64,000 nt of DNA from Anaerolineales bacterium (GCA_030583905.1 CP129481.1:2758136-2822135); one strand, 5' to 3'; positions 52,536 to 61,384 are shown, numbered from the stretch's first letter. The notes: a model not told the origin generated them from the letters alone. Made by a program: numbers and translations.

Positions 52536-52555
52536 ACTTGGCAAAGGAAAACCAA

Positions 52556-52963
52556 ATGCCCACACTCACCATCGGCGACAAAATCACCCGCAAACAAACC
52601 ATCACGGATGAAATGATCCGTAATTTTGCCGAACTCACCGGCGATATGAACCCCGTCCACCTCGACGATGAATACGCCGCCGGCACCCGCTTCGGACGAC
52701 GCATCGCGCACGGCATGATCGCCGCCGGTATCATCTCCGCCGCGCTCGCCAACGACCTGCCTGGTCCCGGCACGGTGTATCTCAGCCAGACCTTGAACTT
52801 CAAAGCGCCGGTCTATCCGGATGATACGGTCACCGCGACCATCGAAGTCAAGTCCCTTCACGCCAGCAAACCCATTGCCACACTTTCCACTTCATGCGCA
52901 AATCAAGATGGCGTTATCGTCCTGGAAGGTGAGGCGGTGGTCTTATACAAAAACGAAACTTGA
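52556..52963 (+). CDS. MaoC-like acyl dehydratase
   Basis: A 135-residue hot-dog-fold protein with the hydratase-2 motif FAELTGDMNPVHLDDEYAAGTRFGRRIAHGM, where the Asp and His of DMNPVH form the active site. It is likely an (R)-specific enoyl-CoA or enoyl-ACP hydratase. The ATG at 52556 follows AAAGGA; an upstream frame overlaps the VOC gene and is rejected. Confidence 0.9.
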   Translation: MPTLTIGDKITRKQTITDEMIRNFAELTGDMNPVHLDDEYAAGTRFGRRIAHGMIAAGIISAALANDLPGPGTVYLSQTLNFKAPVYPDDTVTATIEVKSLHASKPIATLSTSCANQDGVIVLEGEAVVLYKNET

Positions 52964-52976
52964 CTCGCCCAAAGTT

Positions 52977-52985
52977 TGCTATAAT
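52977..52985 (+). promoter_or_regulatory. Extended -10 promoter before the GGDEF gene
   Basis: TGCTATAAT combines TATAAT with the TG of an extended -10. It lies 126 nt upstream of the diguanylate cyclase start; no good -35 is present, as is common for extended -10 promoters. Confidence 0.5.
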
Positions 52986-53110
52986 CCGAGTACATCACTC
53001 CAATTTCAACGTCATCCACCATACACAAAACAGGAACATGTTAACCTGTCATCATCGGCGTTTGCCGGGCTATCCCGCCATCACTAATTTTCGGAGGACC
53101 CTGCCAAATC

Positions 53111-53842
53111 ATGCTGAAAAAGCTGCTGATGAAATTTGGCGCGATCAAATTAACCGCCGCGCTCACCATTCTCTCAATCCTGATCTCCATCCTGATCACC
53201 GCATCCCTGACGATGGTCATCGCAGGCGAGGTGGGCGTTTTCAGCTTAATGATCGCAACCATCGTACCCGCTGCGATCACGCCCTTCTTCGCCTACATAA
53301 CATTACGGTTGACGCACCAGGTCCATGTCGCAGAGGAGCGGCTGCGTCAACTCTCCATTACGGACGATCTGACCAATTCCTATAACAGGCGGTATTTTAT
53401 CGAAACGGCGAAAAAGGCGCTGGCCGCCGTCCGCCGCTACGGCGGCTCTTTTTCGATCATCCTGCTTGACGTGGACGATTTCAAACAGATCAACGACACT
53501 CACGGTCACGCGGCAGGAGACAAGGTCCTGGTGGCTGTCAGCGAGATCTGCTCGGCAGCCATCCGCAGTTCCGATCTCTTTGCCCGCTACGGTGGCGAGG
53601 AGTTTGCAATCCTTGTCCACAGTTGTTCTCCAGCCAACATCGAGAAATTTATGGAGCGTATAAGGTTGAAACTGTCAGAATCGCGCGTCCCGTTCAACTC
53701 GAACCACATCGGGTTCACTGTCAGCATGGGCGCGGCAACTTATAATGACGAGACGCCCAACATCGATGCCCTGCTCATGCGCGCCGATACCGCGCTTTAC
53801 ACTGCAAAAAGACAGGGGAAGAACCGCGTCATCCTCGCGTAG
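53111..53842 (+). CDS. Membrane diguanylate cyclase (GGDEF)
   Basis: A 243-residue protein: two N-terminal helices (residues about 10-60), a short coiled linker, and a GGDEF domain from about residue 80. DVDDFKQINDTHGHAAGDKVL binds Mg and GTP, and RYGGEEFAIL is the active A-site. RSSD five residues upstream is a complete RxxD inhibitory I-site, so product inhibition is expected. There is no receptor domain beyond the short helices. GGAGGA is about ten bases before the ATG. Confidence 0.92.
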   Translation: MLKKLLMKFGAIKLTAALTILSILISILITASLTMVIAGEVGVFSLMIATIVPAAITPFFAYITLRLTHQVHVAEERLRQLSITDDLTNSYNRRYFIETAKKALAAVRRYGGSFSIILLDVDDFKQINDTHGHAAGDKVLVAVSEICSAAIRSSDLFARYGGEEFAILVHSCSPANIEKFMERIRLKLSESRVPFNSNHIGFTVSMGAATYNDETPNIDALLMRADTALYTAKRQGKNRVILA

Positions 53843-53852
53843 AGTTGATACT

Positions 53853-54419
53853 ATGAACCCCGCCGACATTCCCTTTGACATTTCCTACGCATTCGACGAA
53901 AACCTGCGCGAATATCCCTGCAATGCGCAAGACATGCGCAGAGCATTGACTTGGATCATGGAGCGCCTTGAAGCGAACTCCTTTGAACCGCATCAACACA
54001 TCCGCATGGCTGGGCTTGCAGGAAGCCTCGCACGCATCCTCCGTGATTTTGAAATTGCGCATCGAAACTTGGAACAAGCTCTGCGCCTCGCCCGGATCGC
54101 TGACGAAAAAAGGTTCGTCACGGCGAACGAACTCCGCCTGGCTCACCTCTACCAATGGGAAAAGCAGTTCGGGACAAGCACGACAATGTTCGACGAGATC
54201 ATCAAAAATTGTGAAACCGATGTGGAGTTGGAAGCCTATCTGGATTTTGCCTATCAACACGCCGGGAAAAATGCGTTCGACCAGGGTCATTATGAAGAGG
54301 CGGAAACCTTTTTCAAAAAAGCGCTACAGATCCGCAGTCAAAAGGGAAACGCAGACCTGATCGAATCGACCGAACTCGCGATGAAGGCTGTGCACAAAAG
54401 AAAGATGAACGCATTATGA
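53853..54419 (+). CDS. TPR-like helical protein
   Basis: A 188-residue protein of paired helices: AGSLARILRDFEIAHRNLEQALRLARIADE, TANELRLAHLYQWEKQF and HAGKNAFDQGHYEEAETFFKKALQIRSQKG are tetratricopeptide-like. It probably mediates protein contacts. The ATG at 53853 is 10 nt after the GGDEF stop, so both may be one operon, and the next gene overlaps its stop by 4 bp. Confidence 0.75.
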   Translation: MNPADIPFDISYAFDENLREYPCNAQDMRRALTWIMERLEANSFEPHQHIRMAGLAGSLARILRDFEIAHRNLEQALRLARIADEKRFVTANELRLAHLYQWEKQFGTSTTMFDEIIKNCETDVELEAYLDFAYQHAGKNAFDQGHYEEAETFFKKALQIRSQKGNADLIESTELAMKAVHKRKMNAL

Positions 54420-54778
54420 CCATATCTTCGGAATTTCAAATCATCGCAGACACATGGAAAGCCGCCTATAACGGAACGGACGCCGGTCAGCTTGCGCCGC
54501 TCTATTCACAGGACGCGCAATATATTTCCGGGCATGTCCCCGGGTTGGTTGCCAGCGGACGGAAAAGGCTGATCGCCAACTTTCAGGCGGGCATGAATAT
54601 GGGCGGTCACATTGACCGACTTGAGATCCTGTCAGCGGTTGAATCCGGCGAGCTCGCCAACGTATTATGCGCATATCACGCGGACAATGCCGGTCAAAAA
54701 GTGTCCGGCAGGACCCTTCTGCTTTTCAAGATAGTTGATGACAAATGGTTGATCTATCTGCACATGACAGTTGTGTAA
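54416..54778 (+). CDS. SnoaL/DUF4440-like NTF2-fold protein
   Basis: A 120-residue cone-fold protein: IIADTWKAAYNGTDAGQLAPLYSQDAQYISGHVPGLVASGRKRLIANFQAGMNMG then LLLFKIVDDKWLIYLHMTV. This is the NTF2-like layout seen in SnoaL and DUF4440 proteins. No assigned substrate. It is coupled to the TPR gene by an ATGA overlap. Confidence 0.78.
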   Translation: MTISSEFQIIADTWKAAYNGTDAGQLAPLYSQDAQYISGHVPGLVASGRKRLIANFQAGMNMGGHIDRLEILSAVESGELANVLCAYHADNAGQKVSGRTLLLFKIVDDKWLIYLHMTVV

Positions 54779-54821
54779 ATCTTTCGCCTTGAACCCCAAC
54801 GATTTAAGAAGGCAAACCATC

Positions 54822-55286
54822 ATGAAACTTCGCATCTGGATGACAGCAGCCGCTTTTAGCATTCTAGTAGTCGGCTGTGCTCCTTTGGCTGCCTCAACCG
54901 AAGCTGGATCCTGCCCGGTCACCGAGCCTGCCTGGGTCAAGCCGCCGGAAGATGCAGCAATCCCGAACGACCCGGAATTCGACTACTATTTTGTGAATGA
55001 AGATGCGTCCATCATAGCATCCGCCGGCTGGATAATGGACGAGGAGTATCGGCGTGTACGTCAGGACGGAGTCAAAGTGGGCTGGTTTCGGCCAGAAGGA
55101 ACCTCACTGGATGTAACAGCTCACAGGTTGGATGGAGATGCGCCTCCATTCGAGGCTCACATTCCCTGCTGTTACCCAACGCGCTTCCAATCTTCAGGGC
55201 TGTTCTTTCCGACAGAAGGCTGTTGGGAAGTGACCGCCAGGGCTGCGGACAGAATCCTATCGTTTATCGTTCGGATCGATCCATAA
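54822..55286 (+). CDS. Lipoprotein of unknown function
   Basis: A 154-residue lipoprotein with lipobox LVVGC (Cys19). The mature part has several Cys and aromatic residues: AWVKPPEDAAIPNDPEFDYYFVNEDASIIASAGW, IPCCYPTRFQSSGLFFPTEGCWEVTARAADRILSFIV. The final strand pattern (FPTEGCWEV) resembles beta-sandwich lipoproteins of Chloroflexota and Firmicutes, but I cannot assign a role. AAGG lies upstream of the ATG. Confidence 0.72.
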   Translation: MKLRIWMTAAAFSILVVGCAPLAASTEAGSCPVTEPAWVKPPEDAAIPNDPEFDYYFVNEDASIIASAGWIMDEEYRRVRQDGVKVGWFRPEGTSLDVTAHRLDGDAPPFEAHIPCCYPTRFQSSGLFFPTEGCWEVTARAADRILSFIVRIDP

Positions 55287-55287
55287 C

Positions 55288-55875
55288 CTAGATCGACAGC
55301 ATCTCCTCCAGCCGTTTCTTCACATCCCCCCACTCCGAATCGATGACGGAGTAGAACACCGAGTACCGGATGCGCCCATCGGGCAGGATCATGTGATTGC
55401 GGAGCACGCCCTCCTTAACCGCACCGATGCGCTCGATAGCTTTCTGCGAACGGACGTTGAGCGAGTCCGTTTTCAACTGCACGCGGATGCATTTCAGATC
55501 CTCGAAAGCATGTTTCAACAGCAAATACTTGCACTCGGTATTGACCTCTGTGCGCTGGAAATCTTTTCCATACCATGTGCCGCCGATCTCCAGCCCGCGG
55601 TCATTGGGCATGATGTTCAAATAACGGGTTGCGCCTGCCACGCGCCCTGACGCAAGATGGATGACGGCGAATGGCAGATCCCCTCCCTTTTTGCCGCGCT
55701 CCATAATATCCAACACCCAGTTCCGCATGTCGGCTTCGGACTTGATATCGCCGTACAACATGAAATTCCAGAAATCCTGTCCAGCGCCGATCTCCGTCAA
55801 CCCGGGGATGTGATCTTCGCGCAACGGTTCCAAGCGGACGTAACTGCCTTGCAGGACAACGGGTTTCACTTCCAT
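55288..55875 (-). CDS. GNAT-family N-acetyltransferase (RimJ/RimL type)
   Basis: A 195-residue acetyltransferase of the RimL-like branch: GSYVRLEPLREDHIPGL, LEIGGTWYGKDFQRTEVNTECKYLLLKHAFEDLKCIRVQLKTDSLNVRSQKAIERIGAVKEGVLRNH. It transfers an acetyl group to an amino group of a protein or small molecule. AGGAG precedes the ATG. It lies 18 nt downstream of murE and may be co-transcribed with it. Confidence 0.9.
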   Translation of the reverse strand: MEVKPVVLQGSYVRLEPLREDHIPGLTEIGAGQDFWNFMLYGDIKSEADMRNWVLDIMERGKKGGDLPFAVIHLASGRVAGATRYLNIMPNDRGLEIGGTWYGKDFQRTEVNTECKYLLLKHAFEDLKCIRVQLKTDSLNVRSQKAIERIGAVKEGVLRNHMILPDGRIRYSVFYSVIDSEWGDVKKRLEEMLSI

Positions 55876-55893
55876 AGAGCACTCCTGACCATA

Positions 55894-57465
55894 CTAACCT
55901 TTGAGCCATTCCGCTTCGGGTTTGTCCTGCGACGGCAAATACGGCATGGGCGGTCCATCCACGCCTAAAAATTCCGCCAATGCGGCGCGCATCGCCGTGC
56001 GGTCATCCCACAAATATTCGGTCTTTCCAAAACACATGGATTGCTCATGACCCTTCCCGCATGACAACACAATATCGCCTTCACGCGCCAGCCGCAACGC
56101 AAATTTGATGGCTTCGCCGCGGTCCGCCACGCGCCAGAACGTCTCGCCCTCGCGTCCACCCTTGGACCTCGCGCCTGCTGCCATTTCCTCCAAAATCCCA
56201 TCCAACGACTCGGTGCGCGGGTCTTCGGCGGTCAGCACCGTCAGATCCGCCAATTCCGCCGAGGTCTCCGCCATCATGCGCCGCTTTTCCTTGTCGCGCA
56301 ATCCCGCCGAGCCGAACACAGAGATCACCCGCCCCTTTGTCATCGTCCGCCCCGCCTCCAGCGCCACCTTCAGCGCATTCGGCGTATGCGCAAAATCCAC
56401 GATCGCGGTGAAATTCTGTCCCATGTCGATGCGTTCCATGCGTCCGGGGATGCCCTCCAGCGACGCGATTCCCTGCGCCGCCACTTGTGGATCAATACCC
56501 AAACCATAGACTGTCGCAGTCAACGCGGCAAGGCAGTTCGAGACGTTGTACGCGCCAACCAAATTGCTCGAGATGGCTACGCGAAAATCTTTTGAAGTCG
56601 CCGCAAACTGGATACCCGACGGGGAATACTCGATATCCACCGCGCGGACATCCGCCTCTTCCCCAAGCCCGTAGTTGGTCCTGTTTACTGCGATATGGTC
56701 GTTCAGGAAAGCGAACGACTTCGCATCGTCACGGTTGATAATGCCCAACCGCGGATTACCCTGCGGTTTCTCCCGCGTCCACTCGAGGCTGGTGAACAGC
56801 CTTGCTTTTGCCGCGCGATAGTTTTCGTAGCCGCCATGCTCATCCATGTGTTCGTGTGTGATGTTCGTGACCACGCCAATGTCGAACTCGCAGGCATCCA
56901 CGCGATGCTGAGACCATCCATGAGACGTGGTCTCCAGCACAACGTGCGTCAGCCCTGCCCCCACCATCTTAGCGAGATATGCTTGAACATCATGCGCATC
57001 CGGCGTAGTGACATGAAAGCCCGTATCCAGCACTTCATCCCCGATCACGGCATTGACGGTCGAGATCATCCCCGCTTTCAATCCCGCAGCGATCAGGACT
57101 TCGTAGATTAGGTTGCTGGTCGTGGTTTTACCGTCCGTGCCGGTCACGCCGATGACGGTCAGCTTTCGGGCGGGAAAGGCATGAAAGGCGGCGGCAAGCC
57201 AGGTCAGGGCGTGACGCGAGTTTTCCAGTTGAATGTACGGAACGGAGAATCCGCTCAGATCCCTGTCCCCCACGATAGCGGCGGCGCCATTCCCGATGGC
57301 TTTTTGAATGTAATCATGCCCATCCGCATCGCGCCCGCGCATGGCGACAAAAAGATAGCCGGGCTTCACCGCGCGGCTGTCAATGACGATGCCGTTGATC
57401 TCCGCATCGGGAATATGGGAGGGCATTGGGAGCGGGAAATCAATAAATAAATTCTTGAGTTGCAT
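55894..57465 (-). CDS. murE: UDP-N-acetylmuramoyl-tripeptide synthetase (MurE)
   Basis: A 523-residue Mur ligase adding the third residue of the peptidoglycan stem. The ATP site is GTDGKTTT (109-116); TTPDAHDVQAYLAKMVGAG and LETTSHGWSQHRVDACEFDIGVVTNITHEHMDEHG are MurE signatures. The amino-acid specificity motif reads EDPRTE where the DAP enzyme of E. coli has DNPR, so the added residue (DAP, Lys or Orn) is not certain. AAGGA lies right before the ATG. It is separated from the atp genes by a terminator. Confidence 0.94.
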   Translation of the reverse strand: MQLKNLFIDFPLPMPSHIPDAEINGIVIDSRAVKPGYLFVAMRGRDADGHDYIQKAIGNGAAAIVGDRDLSGFSVPYIQLENSRHALTWLAAAFHAFPARKLTVIGVTGTDGKTTTSNLIYEVLIAAGLKAGMISTVNAVIGDEVLDTGFHVTTPDAHDVQAYLAKMVGAGLTHVVLETTSHGWSQHRVDACEFDIGVVTNITHEHMDEHGGYENYRAAKARLFTSLEWTREKPQGNPRLGIINRDDAKSFAFLNDHIAVNRTNYGLGEEADVRAVDIEYSPSGIQFAATSKDFRVAISSNLVGAYNVSNCLAALTATVYGLGIDPQVAAQGIASLEGIPGRMERIDMGQNFTAIVDFAHTPNALKVALEAGRTMTKGRVISVFGSAGLRDKEKRRMMAETSAELADLTVLTAEDPRTESLDGILEEMAAGARSKGGREGETFWRVADRGEAIKFALRLAREGDIVLSCGKGHEQSMCFGKTEYLWDDRTAMRAALAEFLGVDGPPMPYLPSQDKPEAEWLKG

Positions 57466-57514
57466 GTTTCCTTGGGTATCTCCGTTCTCAATGTATTTTA
57501 AAAAGACGCCAAGT

Positions 57515-57554
57515 TAAAACAAAAAGGGTTTTGGTAATTTTACCAAAACCCTTT
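57515..57554 (-). terminator. Terminator between atpF-atpH and murE
   Basis: A 15-bp perfect inverted repeat (57523-57537 and 57540-57554) with a 2-nt loop has AAAGGGTTTTGGTAA as one arm. On the minus strand it is followed by TTTTGTTTT. It closes the ATP synthase operon before any F1 gene. Confidence 0.88.
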
Positions 57555-57572
57555 GGTTCACGTTTCCGTGTC

Positions 57573-58292
57573 TTACTTCAAGGTCTGGCGCAGACCTTCG
57601 AGCTTTCCGGCAACCGAGCCGTCCAGCACCTTGTCACCGACTTTGATGACCAGACCGCCGAGGATGGACGGATCAACTTTGAAGGCGAATTCCTTGGCGG
57701 AGACACTCTTCTTGACCGCTTCCTCTTCGGCTTTGGTGAGCGGGAGGGCGCTGGTCACTTCGGCGGAGTCGCCGGAGAGACTACCTTCCACCACGACCAC
57801 CTTGCCGGATTTCACGCCGGAGAAGAATTCGTCAATGAGGGCATGCTGTTTCTTCTCATCCAGAGCTTCGCCGACCAGTTTGTTGGCGGCAGCCATGGCG
57901 AGGGCGGCAACCTGTCCGCGCAGATCGCCGAGGATGCGGTTGCGCTCGAGTTCGGCTTCGGCAAGCGCGGCGTCGCGGGCTTTGGCGGCTTCCGCTTCGG
58001 CGGCGGCTTTCACGTCCTTGCCGGCGGATTCAGCGCGCTCGGTGGCTTCACGAACGACTTTTCCGGCTTCGGCTTGCGCGTCCGCGATGATCTTGGCGGC
58101 TTCCTTCTCCGCGTTGGCGCGGGCTTCCGCAGCAATGCGGGCATCTTCCAAGCCCTGCGCGATCGTCTGGCGGCGCTTCTCAAGCAAGCCCGAGATCGGA
58201 CCGACGATCCATTTGGCGACCACCGTGTAGACGATGATCAGGTTGACGATCTGAACGAGCAAAAAGGGGAGATTAAGACCTAATGCTTCCAA
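57573..58292 (-). CDS. atpF: ATP synthase subunit b fused to subunit delta
   Basis: A 239-residue protein. Residues 1-25 hold the single b-subunit helix (LGLNLPFLLVQIVNLIIVYTVV); residues about 30-150 form the Ala/Glu/Lys-rich coiled-coil stalk (RQTIAQGLEDARIAAEARANAEKEA). From about residue 155 the chain reads as the delta C-terminal domain: SALPLTKAEEEAVKK, then VDPSILGGLVIKVGDKVLDGSVAGKLEGLRQTL. The delta N-terminal domain is not evident. The start is TTG at 58292 with GGAGG five bases upstream; the earlier frame overlaps atpE. It links F1 to Fo in the stator. Confidence 0.9.
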   Translation of the reverse strand: MEALGLNLPFLLVQIVNLIIVYTVVAKWIVGPISGLLEKRRQTIAQGLEDARIAAEARANAEKEAAKIIADAQAEAGKVVREATERAESAGKDVKAAAEAEAAKARDAALAEAELERNRILGDLRGQVAALAMAAANKLVGEALDEKKQHALIDEFFSGVKSGKVVVVEGSLSGDSAEVTSALPLTKAEEEAVKKSVSAKEFAFKVDPSILGGLVIKVGDKVLDGSVAGKLEGLRQTLK

Positions 58293-58305
58293 GGGAACCT
58301 CCGAC

Positions 58306-58533
58306 CTAGAATACGAACAGGATGAGCAGGGAAACCACCAGACAGTAGATGGCGACGGCTTCTGCGAACGCAATGCCGAGAATCATGTTCGTCTGGATCG
58401 TGGCAGTCATATCAGGGTTGCGAGACATGGCTTGAACAGCGCCGCCGGTCACAATACCAATACCAGCACCCGCACCAATCGCACCGATCATCGCCAGACC
58501 CGCACCAATCAATTTTGCAGCTTCAGCTTCCAT
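58306..58533 (-). CDS. atpE: ATP synthase subunit c
   Basis: A 75-residue two-helix proteolipid. The first helix carries GAIGAGAGIGIVTGGAVQAM, the polar loop is RNPDM, and Glu58 in MILGIAFAEAVAIYCL is the ion-binding carboxylate. The Gln and Ser/Thr that mark Na+-type rings are absent at the expected places, so H+ coupling is favoured. GGAGGA lies upstream of the ATG. Confidence 0.95.
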   Translation of the reverse strand: MEAEAAKLIGAGLAMIGAIGAGAGIGIVTGGAVQAMSRNPDMTATIQTNMILGIAFAEAVAIYCLVVSLLILFVF

Positions 58534-58612
58534 TTTAGAAAAATCCTCCGTGGTTAGATTTCAAATAAGTAATTTACGACCCGGGTCTTTATTCGCACCC
58601 GAATACTACGAT

Positions 58613-59608
58613 TTAATGAGCCTCGTCGTGATGCTCGCCGTGTCCCTGCGTGGCTTGCGACATGAACACCATGGTCAACATGCCGAACACGACCGCCTGA
58701 ATGAGACCGATGAAGAACTCAAGCAGGTAGAACATCGACTGGGCAAAGACCGGCACGAGCGAACCGATGACGAAGAGCAGCACCGCGCCCGCGAACATGT
58801 TACCGAAAAGACGGAAAGCGAACGAAAGTATCTTCGAGAACTCGGAGATCAACTCCAGGATGCCAACGCCAAAATCGATCACGCCGAAGATCGGCTTGCT
58901 GAACAGGGTCTTGGTATTCCAGAACTTTGTAAGGTACGCCGCTCCCTGCGAGCGGAAACCGAACACCTGGATCATCACCACCGCAACGATGGCAAGCGCA
59001 AAGGTGAAGTTGAGGTCGGTCGAGGCGGGACGCAAAAACGGCACAATCGCGTAATCGCCATGCGCTTCTTCGCCGCCTGTCGAATTGTCCCAGATGGTGG
59101 TGAAGGGACCAACCTGCTTCAGGTCATACCCATGCCCATCATAAGGATGCACCAGACCAACGGTTTCGTTGCCGGGGATCAAACCCGACCAGTTGGCAGC
59201 CAAAACTAGCAGCGTAATGGTGGCAAACCAGGGGAATATCTGCTTCGTCCATTTGCCCGCCGTGCTTTCGGTGATCCCGTAAAGCATTTCGAGCAGTCCC
59301 TCCACTGCGCCGCTGATGCCGGTCAGCACCGACTTGCCGCTCTTGACGCCGCGCGAAACGCCGATGGCGATCAGGATCACGATCAGGTCGGCAAGCAGCA
59401 GACCGATCAGGGTATTGGTCAGGTAAAAGCCCTCAATACCGAAAAGCGGAGTCTCGCTCAATTTTTCGCCGGGCAGGTAGACATGCGGCATGATCGGCTT
59501 GATCCCGAGACCGGCTCCGAAGAAACCGGTAAACAGGAACAAACCCAAAATAATGGCTGCAAGTACAACCCAGCGAGCCCATACCCGTTTCATGGGTTTT
59601 TCACTCAC
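58613..59608 (-). CDS. atpB: ATP synthase subunit a
   Basis: A 331-residue membrane protein, somewhat longer than usual because of an insert (DGHGYDLKQVGPFTTIWDNS). SFAFRLFGNMFAGAVLLFVI carries the essential Arg facing the c-ring, and FFIGLIQAVVFGMLTMVFM is the last helix. It has a His-rich tail (HGEHHDEAH). The start is GTG at 59608, with GGAGGA eight bases upstream, overlapping the previous gene by 8 nt. Confidence 0.95.
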   Translation of the reverse strand: MSEKPMKRVWARWVVLAAIILGLFLFTGFFGAGLGIKPIMPHVYLPGEKLSETPLFGIEGFYLTNTLIGLLLADLIVILIAIGVSRGVKSGKSVLTGISGAVEGLLEMLYGITESTAGKWTKQIFPWFATITLLVLAANWSGLIPGNETVGLVHPYDGHGYDLKQVGPFTTIWDNSTGGEEAHGDYAIVPFLRPASTDLNFTFALAIVAVVMIQVFGFRSQGAAYLTKFWNTKTLFSKPIFGVIDFGVGILELISEFSKILSFAFRLFGNMFAGAVLLFVIGSLVPVFAQSMFYLLEFFIGLIQAVVFGMLTMVFMSQATQGHGEHHDEAH

Positions 59609-59900
59609 GATTCTTATCCTCCATAATGGATTCCGTTTTTTCCGAAGGTTTGATGCGGCTGGTGGCTGCGCGCACGATGCGGAACATCAATACGACAGTG
59701 ACCGGCACGCTTGCGATCATGAACAGGACGGTGAACATCGGCTTGGTATTGAGGTAATTATCCAAAGCCAGCCCACCGACCAGCGCGATCGCGATAATAA
59801 ACAGGGTTACAAACCCAACCTGCCCGGCAACAGTAGCCAGGGCAAGGTTAAGGGTATATTGCCTGCGGTCCCGCTTATCTCCTTCGTCTTGACGGTTCAT
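59601..59900 (-). CDS. AtpZ/AtpI-like small membrane protein
   Basis: A 99-residue protein with two helices (GQVGFVTLFIIAIALVGGLALDNYL and MFTVLFMIASVPVTVVLMFRIVR). First place in an atp operon, length and topology fit the AtpZ/AtpI family, which helps c-ring assembly or Mg/Ca transport in other bacteria. No Shine-Dalgarno is visible and the promoter lies so close that the mRNA may be leaderless. Confidence 0.8.
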   Translation of the reverse strand: MNRQDEGDKRDRRQYTLNLALATVAGQVGFVTLFIIAIALVGGLALDNYLNTKPMFTVLFMIASVPVTVVLMFRIVRAATSRIKPSEKTESIMEDKNRE

Positions 59901-59908
59901 GGTTGAGC

Positions 59909-59936
59909 ATTATATCACAAGGATTATCCGCGTCAA
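59909..59936 (-). promoter_or_regulatory. Promoter of the atp operon
   Basis: On the minus strand TTGACG (59936-59931), 16 bp and TATAAT (59914-59909) with a TGA just upstream (extended -10). The predicted start is about 59902, two bases before the ATG. The -35 overlaps the end of nuoN. Confidence 0.75.
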
Positions 59937-61384
59937 TTGAAGAGAAGGAAGGCGCCGTCGGATGCCCAGCTGAACCAGGGGGCGAATACGGTACCGACCA
60001 GGATCACGCCAATCGTCAGAACGACCAGCGCGATTGTGTAGGGGCGCGTCAACGGGACCGGGTGCTGTTCTTCATCTTCGTTTGGCATGCGGTAAAGGTA
60101 TACATACTTCAACACGTTCAGGTAGTAGTACACGCCGATGATCGAGTTGAGGATACCCACAATGACCAGCCAGATATAGTTCGCCTGCACGCCGGCGGCG
60201 AAGACAAAGACCTTCGCCACGAAACCGCCAAATGGGGGCATCCCAGCCAGGGAGAGGAATGCGGCGAGCATCATCAGCGCCATGAACGGGTTGCGGCGGC
60301 TTAATCCTGCATAATCCGTGATCTCTTCCAGCCCGGTGATGCGGCTGAACGCCATGACCAGACCGAAGGCGAGCAGGTTGGTGACGATATACGCCGCGAG
60401 ATAAAAGACCACGCTGGTCGCGCCGAGTTGATTGAACGCAACCACGCCGATGAGGGCGTAACCCGCGTGGGAAACAGACGAGTACGCCAACAAGCGCTTG
60501 ATATTCGTCTGCGGAAGAGCGAGCAGGTTACCGACCGTCATGGTGATCGCCGCCAGCGCCGCAAAGACCAGTGTCCATGTGGATGCGAAATCAGGCAGGG
60601 CGGCAAAGAACAGGCGCATCACGACGGCTAAGCCGGCGGCTTTCGAAGCTGTGGAGAGATACCCCGCAATGGGTGCCGGCGCGCCCTGATACACATCCGG
60701 CGCCCAGAAATGGAACGGAACAAGCGATACCTTGAAGCCAAGCCCAACTGCCAGCAGGATGATCACACCAAAGCCAACGAACGGAGAAATATTGCCCGTT
60801 GTGAACATGGCGGCAATTTCAGAAAGGTTGGTCGTTCCTGAAAAACCGAAGAGCAGGCTGAAGCCGTACAGCATGATGGTCGAAGCCACCGTGCCAAACA
60901 GCAGGTATTTGAAACCGCCTTCCGTCGAACGTTCGTCGTTGAGCAGGAAGCCCGAAAGGACATAAAGCGGGATGGACGCGGTCTCGATGGCAAGGTACAG
61001 CATGACCAGATCCGACGAAACAGCCATCAGGTTCATGCCGAGAAGCGAAGCGAGCAAAAGGACATAGGACTCGCCTCTGCGCCCCGCCCGGTCATGGTCC
61101 ATCAACAGGAGCGCAGTCGCCGCCCCGGCAAACATGAACAGCATCTTGAAGAAGAAGCCGAGCCAGTCGAAACGGATCATACCGCCAAGGACGGTCACAG
61201 CTTCGCCGGGACGCCCAAAGAGCAGGCTGACGATCATCGCAATGAAGAGACCGCCTGCCGTGAGCCAGCCCGCGTTGCGACGCTGATCCTCCTTCCAGAA
61301 CGGCTCAAAGATGAGGATCAGGATGCCGAGTACGAGGATCAGGATCTCAGGGAGGATGGATGCGAAAACGAGAGGGGTAAACAT
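59933..61384 (-). CDS. nuoN: NADH-quinone oxidoreductase subunit N
   Basis: A 483-residue, about 14-helix antiporter-like subunit of complex I. VPFHFWAPDVYQGAPAPIAGYLSTASKAAG and NIKRLLAYSSVSHAGYALIGVV are the conserved helices with the channel Lys residues, and LSLAGMPPFGGFVAKVFVF is a NuoN feature. GGGAGG is six bases upstream of the ATG at 61384, which overlaps the stop of nuoM (TAATG). It is the last nuo gene; the atp promoter lies within its end. Confidence 0.94.
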   Translation of the reverse strand: MFTPLVFASILPEILILVLGILILIFEPFWKEDQRRNAGWLTAGGLFIAMIVSLLFGRPGEAVTVLGGMIRFDWLGFFFKMLFMFAGAATALLLMDHDRAGRRGESYVLLLASLLGMNLMAVSSDLVMLYLAIETASIPLYVLSGFLLNDERSTEGGFKYLLFGTVASTIMLYGFSLLFGFSGTTNLSEIAAMFTTGNISPFVGFGVIILLAVGLGFKVSLVPFHFWAPDVYQGAPAPIAGYLSTASKAAGLAVVMRLFFAALPDFASTWTLVFAALAAITMTVGNLLALPQTNIKRLLAYSSVSHAGYALIGVVAFNQLGATSVVFYLAAYIVTNLLAFGLVMAFSRITGLEEITDYAGLSRRNPFMALMMLAAFLSLAGMPPFGGFVAKVFVFAAGVQANYIWLVIVGILNSIIGVYYYLNVLKYVYLYRMPNEDEEQHPVPLTRPYTIALVVLTIGVILVGTVFAPWFSWASDGAFLLFN

